Part shown: piece after piece, positions 7,680 to 10,582 of the stretch | Layout: the number at the start of each line of letters is the position of its first letter | Position numbering within the stretch: position 1 is the first letter of the stretch | DNA from: an uncultured Bacilli bacterium | GTDB taxonomy: Bacteria; Bacillota_I; Bacilli_A; RF39; UBA660 | DNA: 10,582 nt | Reading direction: 5' to 3' | Assembly (NCBI GenBank): GCA_944363655.1 | Contig: CALVUU010000081.1 | Span: 1 to 10,582 of the forward strand | The notes under the pieces: generated by a model | What the model was told of the DNA's origin: nothing | Database searches by the model: none | Seen by the model: only the letters and a program-made list of their open reading frames with translations | Translations under genes and position numbers: made by a program

Positions 7680-7682
7680 ATA

Positions 7683-7689
7683 ATCACCT
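7683..7689 (-). promoter_or_regulatory. Ribosome binding site of mnmG overlapping the mnmE stop
   Basis: AGGTGAT on the minus strand, three bases before the mnmG ATG at 7679. The TAG stop of mnmE (7690..7688) runs into this site, so ribosomes finishing mnmE are placed on the mnmG start. This decides the start against the longer frame from 7703. Confidence 0.8.
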
Positions 7690-9040
7690 ACTTTCCTAAA
7701 CAAAAGTTACTAAATATATTATCAACCAATTCATCTTGATAAGAGTCGCCGATTATTTCACCTAAATATTCCCAAGCAGATCTTAAATCTATCTCAACCA
7801 TGTCAATAGGAACACCTTCTTTTAAACTAGAGTAAGCATTTTCAATTGCTGAATTTGCCTTATTTACTAAGTCTATTTGGCGAATATTTGATAAATAACT
7901 CATGTCTTTATTAACAATTGTATCTAAATTTAGTTTATTTTTAATAGCATTTTTTAAATTTTCTAATCCATCTACATCAACTGTATTTCCCAAAATTATT
8001 TCCCGGGAAATATTTCCCGGAATTTCTATTTTTTGTTCTAAATCTGATTTATTTACAAAAATAATTAAATTTTTGGAATCGTATTTTTCCATTAATTCTA
8101 GGTCTTCTTCGGTCAATTTTTCATTATTATTTAAAACCATTAAGACAATATCAGCTGAATCTGCAGACCTTTTACTACGATCTACCCCAATTTTTTCAAC
8201 TACATCATCAGTTTCTCTGATACCGGCGGTATCAATAAAGTTTATTGCTACCCCATTTAAAGTAATTGATCCTTCAACAATATCGCGAGTTGTTCCAGGA
8301 ATATCTGTTACTATGGCTTTTTCTTCATCAAGTAAATGATTTAAAATACTACTTTTCCCTACATTAGGTCGCCCTATTATCGCAATATTTATTCCTTCTT
8401 TAATAATACGACCATTTCTAGCACCATCAACTAAACTTTTTAATTCTTTAGTTATATCTGTTAAGTATTCATTCATTAAATTGTGAGTTACCTGTACTTC
8501 ATCTTGATATTCTGGATAATCAATATTTACTTCAATATTTGCAAGTATTTTTACTATTTTTTCACGGATATTTCTGATTTTTTTGGTTAAAATTCCATCA
8601 ACATTATTAATAGCTAAAGTTCTGGCAGCATCAGTTTTTGCAACAATTAAATCATTAACGGATTCCGCTTCTAAAAGATTAATACGACCATTTAGAAAGG
8701 CTCTTTTGGTAAATTCACCAGGCTCAGCAAGTCGGCATCCACAAGATAACAATATTTCCAACACTTTTTCTGTCGTAGATTTACCACCATGGCAATTAAT
8801 TTCAACAGTATCTTCAGTTGTATAAGTCTTAGGTCCACGCATTAGCATTACTAAAACCTCATCAATTACTTCATTATTATATTTAATATGGCCATAATGA
8901 ATTGTATGAGTTTCTTTACCAGTTAAATTAACATCGAATATACTGTCTACTATTTTTATAGCATCAAGTCCAGTAACCCGAACTATTGAAATAGCACCGA
9001 TACCAAGCGATGTTGATATTGCACAAATTGTATCTTCCAT
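7688..9040 (-). CDS. mnmE: tRNA modification GTPase MnmE (TrmE)
   Basis: Dimeric GTPase that works with MnmG on tRNA wobble uridine U34. Its 450 residues are the normal length. The N-terminal tetrahydrofolate-binding domain (about 1-118) begins DTICAISTSLGIGAISIVRVTG and contains INCHGG and EPGEFTKRAFLNGRINLLEAE. The helical domain is interrupted by the G domain (about 215-375) with G1 G223-RPNVGKS, the switch T245-DIPGTTRD, G3 D270-TAG and G4 N330-K-S-D. The protein ends with the required CxGK motif, F-C447-L-G-K450. A perfect Noc-binding site lies in the codons for residues 343-348, between G4 and G5. The ATG follows AAAGGAAG at a spacing of about 10. In Bacillus mnmE follows yidC/jag; here it follows a surface-protein gene and has its own promoter. 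Identification is secure. Confidence 0.97.
   Translation of the reverse strand: MEDTICAISTSLGIGAISIVRVTGLDAIKIVDSIFDVNLTGKETHTIHYGHIKYNNEVIDEVLVMLMRGPKTYTTEDTVEINCHGGKSTTEKVLEILLSCGCRLAEPGEFTKRAFLNGRINLLEAESVNDLIVAKTDAARTLAINNVDGILTKKIRNIREKIVKILANIEVNIDYPEYQDEVQVTHNLMNEYLTDITKELKSLVDGARNGRIIKEGINIAIIGRPNVGKSSILNHLLDEEKAIVTDIPGTTRDIVEGSITLNGVAINFIDTAGIRETDDVVEKIGVDRSKRSADSADIVLMVLNNNEKLTEEDLELMEKYDSKNLIIFVNKSDLEQKIEIPGNISREIILGNTVDVDGLENLKNAIKNKLNLDTIVNKDMSYLSNIRQIDLVNKANSAIENAYSSLKEGVPIDMVEIDLRSAWEYLGEIIGDSYQDELVDNIFSNFCLGK
7997..8012. promoter_or_regulatory. Perfect Noc-binding site (NBS) in mnmE
   Basis: The 16-bp perfect palindrome TATTTCCCGGGAAATA is identical to the NBS known for B. 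subtilis Noc. It is inside mnmE, codons 343-348. The stretch uses GC-rich codons (CCG, TCC, CGG) that are unusual for this AT-rich gene. That fits selection on the DNA sequence. I saw no other full copy in the window. The site should serve as a loading point for the Noc clamp encoded about 3 kb away. Confidence 0.88.
8011..8026. promoter_or_regulatory. Degenerate second Noc-binding site, one intact half
   Basis: TATTTCCCGGAATTTC begins on the last two bases of the perfect site and matches the NBS at 12 of 16 positions, with the left ten bases intact. A further TATTTCCC half lies at 7984-7991. The three TATTTCCC copies start at 7984, 7997 and 8011, that is 13 and 14 bases apart. Whether Noc binds the half sites is unknown. 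Confidence 0.45.
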
Positions 9041-9046
9041 AATAAA

Positions 9047-9071
9047 AATACTTCCTTTCGTCGGAAGTATT
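9047..9071 (-). terminator. Terminator-like hairpin before mnmE, covering its ribosome binding site
   Basis: Read on the minus strand, AATACTTCC (9071..9063) pairs perfectly with GGAAGTATT (9055..9047) around a 7-nt loop, and five consecutive T (9048..9044) close the structure. It lies 11 bases after the stop of the upstream gene and 6 bases before the mnmE ATG, so it can end the upstream transcript. Its descending arm contains the GGAAG of the mnmE ribosome binding site, so folded RNA would also hide that site. Confidence 0.7.
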
Positions 9072-9077
9072 ATAGCA
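9069..9077 (-). promoter_or_regulatory. Extended -10 promoter of the mnmE operon, embedded in the hairpin
   Basis: TGCTATAAT on the minus strand (TATAAT at 9074..9069) is a perfect extended -10, the same nine bases as in front of the ywiB-like/argS operon. At 17 bp upstream lies only a poor -35 (TTTTAG, 9097..9092), inside the end of the upstream gene. The predicted start is near 9062 (G), giving a 22-nt leader that carries AAAGGAAG but lacks the left arm of the hairpin. Confidence 0.65.
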
Positions 9078-9081
9078 TAGA

Positions 9082-10305
9082 TTAGGCAATTCTAAAAGGG
9101 TCAGATTGTGTGCCAGAGCCAGAGATGTATGTAACATCGGAGTTTAGATAGAAGACTGGACGCACTGCATTTGTTGCCTCTGGATAATTATGCCAGATAT
9201 TAGCAAGATTATTTATATAAAATACATTACAATTGTCGCCAGTATACATTGGCGAAGAAGATATTGTCCATTCATTTGCATCTAAATATAACCAATTATT
9301 ACTAGGATTTATTGCATTATTATAATCTGTTAGTGCAGTTGTCCAATTTTCTGGGCTTGTTGCATATCCATAATCAGATACATATATTAATCCTATTTTC
9401 ATTGTTTCTTCATATCCATTTTGGGCGGTTCCAACTTCTACATCATAGTATTGTTTGACTGTATTAGTTGTACTCCACGCCATTCCTCCGACTTGCCATG
9501 TTGTTTCTGATATTAATTTTTGCCATTCACTTTCTAATGAATTATAGTAAGTTTCGTTTAAAGTTGTATATATATCTGGTTTCGTGCTTTCATTCCATAT
9601 ATTGCTACCATTGCAAGTAGTTTCTACAATTGGTAATATGTTGTTAATTGTTTTATTCCCATCATCCCATGCAATTTCATTGTAACTTATCAATTTAATT
9701 AACTTTATTTGATTATTGAATATCCCAATAATTCTATATAAATTGTCGTCTAGGCATGTTTCTTCATTACTTCCAAAACATACGTAATTATTGAGATTTG
9801 CTCCCGCATATCTATATGAGTTATCTCCTGCTTCTTGATTAGCGTTTGTATATATTCCTACTCCATCATGATAATATAATCCATTTACTCCATCTTCCAC
9901 ATAAACATTATCTATTATATAATCCGCAAAATATACTATTTCTGGCTCTTTATCAAAATACACATAACACTTATCAGATACATTTGTTGATAAAATAACT
10001 GCTTTTCTTTCATCATCCCAAGTAAGAGTACTACCATTTTCACAGCCAGATAATCTTTCATTAAATATGTATCCATCCTGTGGCCATGTTGTATCACTAG
10101 TTACTTGATACTCTCCACTACCTGCTTCTGTTTCATACATCATAGTTAGTGCATTAGTATTCATTACTTTTTCTTCTTTATCATTAGTAATTACAACTCT
10201 ATTAGTACTATTATTTATCAATAAAATCGCTACTATTGCTATTACAATCAACACTATTGCTATTAAAACAATATAAATTTTATTTTTAAGTTTAATTGCA
10301 CTCAT
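9082..10305 (-). CDS. Membrane-anchored extracytoplasmic protein of unknown function
   Basis: I recognise the type but not a function. Of 407 residues, a short basic N-terminus (MSAIKLKNK) precedes one strong membrane segment (about 10-31, Ile/Val/Leu/Ala-rich). No signal peptidase site or lipobox is evident, so it is a signal anchor with about 375 residues outside. The ectodomain starts with a module of the pattern C88-ENG...TWDD...KC113-YVYF (about 55-118). A larger domain follows with N-L-Y-R-I-I-G-I-F-x-x-Q-I-K-L-I (188-203) and V381-R-P-V-F-Y-L-N-S-D. It ends GSGTQSDPFRIA, which resembles the DUF6273-like exported proteins of gut Bacilli. That family link is from memory and tentative. 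There are six cysteines, all external (88, 113, 176, 184, 231, 359), and many Asn, Tyr, Trp and Thr. No LPXTG motif is present. The ATG has GGTGAT five bases upstream. The gene is divergent from a ribbon-helix-helix gene and ends just before the mnmE promoter. Confidence 0.75.
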   Translation of the reverse strand: MSAIKLKNKIYIVLIAIVLIVIAIVAILLINNSTNRVVITNDKEEKVMNTNALTMMYETEAGSGEYQVTSDTTWPQDGYIFNERLSGCENGSTLTWDDERKAVILSTNVSDKCYVYFDKEPEIVYFADYIIDNVYVEDGVNGLYYHDGVGIYTNANQEAGDNSYRYAGANLNNYVCFGSNEETCLDDNLYRIIGIFNNQIKLIKLISYNEIAWDDGNKTINNILPIVETTCNGSNIWNESTKPDIYTTLNETYYNSLESEWQKLISETTWQVGGMAWSTTNTVKQYYDVEVGTAQNGYEETMKIGLIYVSDYGYATSPENWTTALTDYNNAINPSNNWLYLDANEWTISSSPMYTGDNCNVFYINNLANIWHNYPEATNAVRPVFYLNSDVTYISGSGTQSDPFRIA

Positions 10306-10322
10306 TTATTATCACCATTATT

Positions 10323-10351
10323 ACAATATCATAATTTTTGTTAAATTGCAA
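10323..10351 (-). promoter_or_regulatory. Candidate promoter of the surface-protein gene
   Basis: TTGCAA (10351..10346) and TATTGT (10328..10323), each 4/6 matches, are spaced 17 bp with a TGn extension before the -10. The predicted start near 10316 would place the GGTGAT ribosome binding site at the very 5' end of the RNA, which weakens the call. TATGAT (10333..10328) is an alternative -10 without a -35. Confidence 0.4.
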
Positions 10352-10394
10352 TGCGTTTAGCATAATTTATGTTATGCATGTTTGAAATGCATTT
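10345..10394. promoter_or_regulatory. Cluster of short palindromes in the divergent promoter region, possible operator
   Basis: The 117-bp gap between the divergent genes holds ATTGCAAT (10345-10352), GCATAA/TTATGC with a 6-bp spacer (10360-10377), ATGCAT (10374-10379) and AAATGCATTT (10385-10394). The two ATGCAT cores start 13 bp apart. Ribbon-helix-helix proteins bind short repeated sites as dimers. The divergent ribbon-helix-helix gene is therefore a plausible binder, which would make it self-regulated. This is inference. Confidence 0.4.
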
Positions 10395-10417
10395 TATATT
10401 ATCATGTTGATGGAGGT
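10395..10417 (+). promoter_or_regulatory. -10 element and ribosome binding site of the ribbon-helix-helix gene
   Basis: TATATT at 10395-10400 is a 5/6 match to the -10, with only a weak -35 (TTATGC at 10372-10377) 17 bp upstream. GGAGGT at 10412-10417 is an excellent ribosome binding site five bases before the ATG at 10423. The weak -35 overlaps one of the palindromes. Confidence 0.45.
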
Positions 10418-10422
10418 AAAAT

Positions 10423-10582
10423 ATGGCTTTTAGATTGAATTCAGACAGAAAAGAGACTGAAAATAAATGTATTAGATTTCCTGTTCCATTAATTGAAGAA
10501 ATAGAAAAATTTATAGAGATGAAAGATTGTACCTTTTCAGGATTTGTTATACAAGCATGTAGATATGCATTAGATAATGCTG
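10423..10582 (+). CDS. Ribbon-helix-helix DNA-binding protein, truncated by window end
   Basis: The first 53 residues of an open frame, beginning MAFRLNSDRKETENKCIRFPVPLIEEIEKFIEMK. The segment K-C-I-R-F-P (15-20) reads as the DNA-contacting beta strand. The helix LIEEIEKFIEMK and a second helix in FSGFVIQACRYALDNA follow, which is the ribbon-helix-helix plan of CopG/Arc-type repressors. The IRFP...FSxFVxxACRYAL pattern recalls the YlcI/YnfO (DUF3950) group. The start is secure through GGAGGT. The full length, and whether a toxin or other partner gene follows, lie outside the window. Divergence from the surface-protein gene suggests local regulation, which is not shown by the sequence. Confidence 0.75.
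   Translation, partial: MAFRLNSDRKETENKCIRFPVPLIEEIEKFIEMKDCTFSGFVIQACRYALDNA

Noticed and set aside
7680..7703. Longer mnmG start at 7703
   Set aside because: It lies inside mnmE. The ATG at 7679 has AGGTGAT directly upstream and starts exactly at the FAD-binding strand MYDVIVVGGG.
7902..8825. Two plus-strand open frames opposite mnmE (7902-8339 and 8583-8825)
   Set aside because: Antisense shadows of a well-conserved gene, with Ser/Phe/Ile-rich translations, no domain and no ribosome binding site.
1..10582. Mycoplasma genetic code (TGA as Trp)
   Set aside because: Several genes end with TGA at sensible places (YwiB-like, PBP, mnmG) and Trp is encoded by TGG throughout.
1..10582. CRISPR array, insertion sequence, prophage or defence system
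   Set aside because: No repeat-spacer pattern, transposase, integrase or recognisable defence gene is present; nearly all sequence is taken by housekeeping genes.

Overview
The window comes from an AT-rich, low-GC Gram-positive bacterium, most likely an uncultured Bacilli/Erysipelotrichia-type lineage. The basis is AT-rich codon use, strong GGAGG/AGGTGA-type ribosome binding sites, TTG and GTG starts, and the Bacillus-like gene order mnmE-mnmG-rsmG-noc. TGA is a stop in several genes (the YwiB-like gene, the PBP and mnmG) and Trp is TGG, so this is the standard code and not a Mycoplasma-type code. No stretch over 300 bases lacks a gene. I see no tRNA, rRNA, CRISPR array or mobile element.

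Layout from left to right. (1) A minus-strand pair: a small YwiB/DUF1934-like gene followed by argS, which runs off the left edge. (2) Divergent from it, a complete class A penicillin-binding protein on the plus strand. (3) A convergent junction with a hairpin that spans both stop codons. (4) A minus-strand cluster read as mnmE, mnmG, rsmG, noc. The first three are tRNA/rRNA modification genes, and noc encodes a ParB-family nucleoid occlusion protein. mnmE, mnmG and rsmG are tightly packed (8-nt gap, then an ATGA overlap); noc follows after 43 nt and has its own candidate promoter. (5) Upstream of mnmE, a minus-strand gene for an N-terminally anchored, cysteine-containing extracytoplasmic protein. 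(6) At the right edge, a divergent, truncated plus-strand gene for a ribbon-helix-helix protein, with palindromes in the shared promoter region.

The most interesting content is a self-consistent Noc system. The ParB-like protein has three of the four residues that distinguish Noc from ParB in DNA recognition. A perfect 16-bp Noc-binding site, TATTTCCCGGGAAATA, lies inside the mnmE coding sequence about 3 kb upstream of noc, followed by a degenerate second copy. The protein is about 140 residues longer than B. subtilis Noc. It lacks the N-terminal membrane-targeting helix (an in-frame stop directly precedes its GTG start) but carries a similar SKFFNFLENQ segment in its long central linker. If that segment binds membrane, this is a rearranged Noc. 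No soj/spo0J pair follows noc, unlike in Bacillus.

A second notable structure sits before mnmE. A terminator-like hairpin and an extended -10 promoter overlap so that only read-through RNA from the upstream gene could form the hairpin. RNA started at the embedded promoter would leave the mnmE ribosome binding site free.
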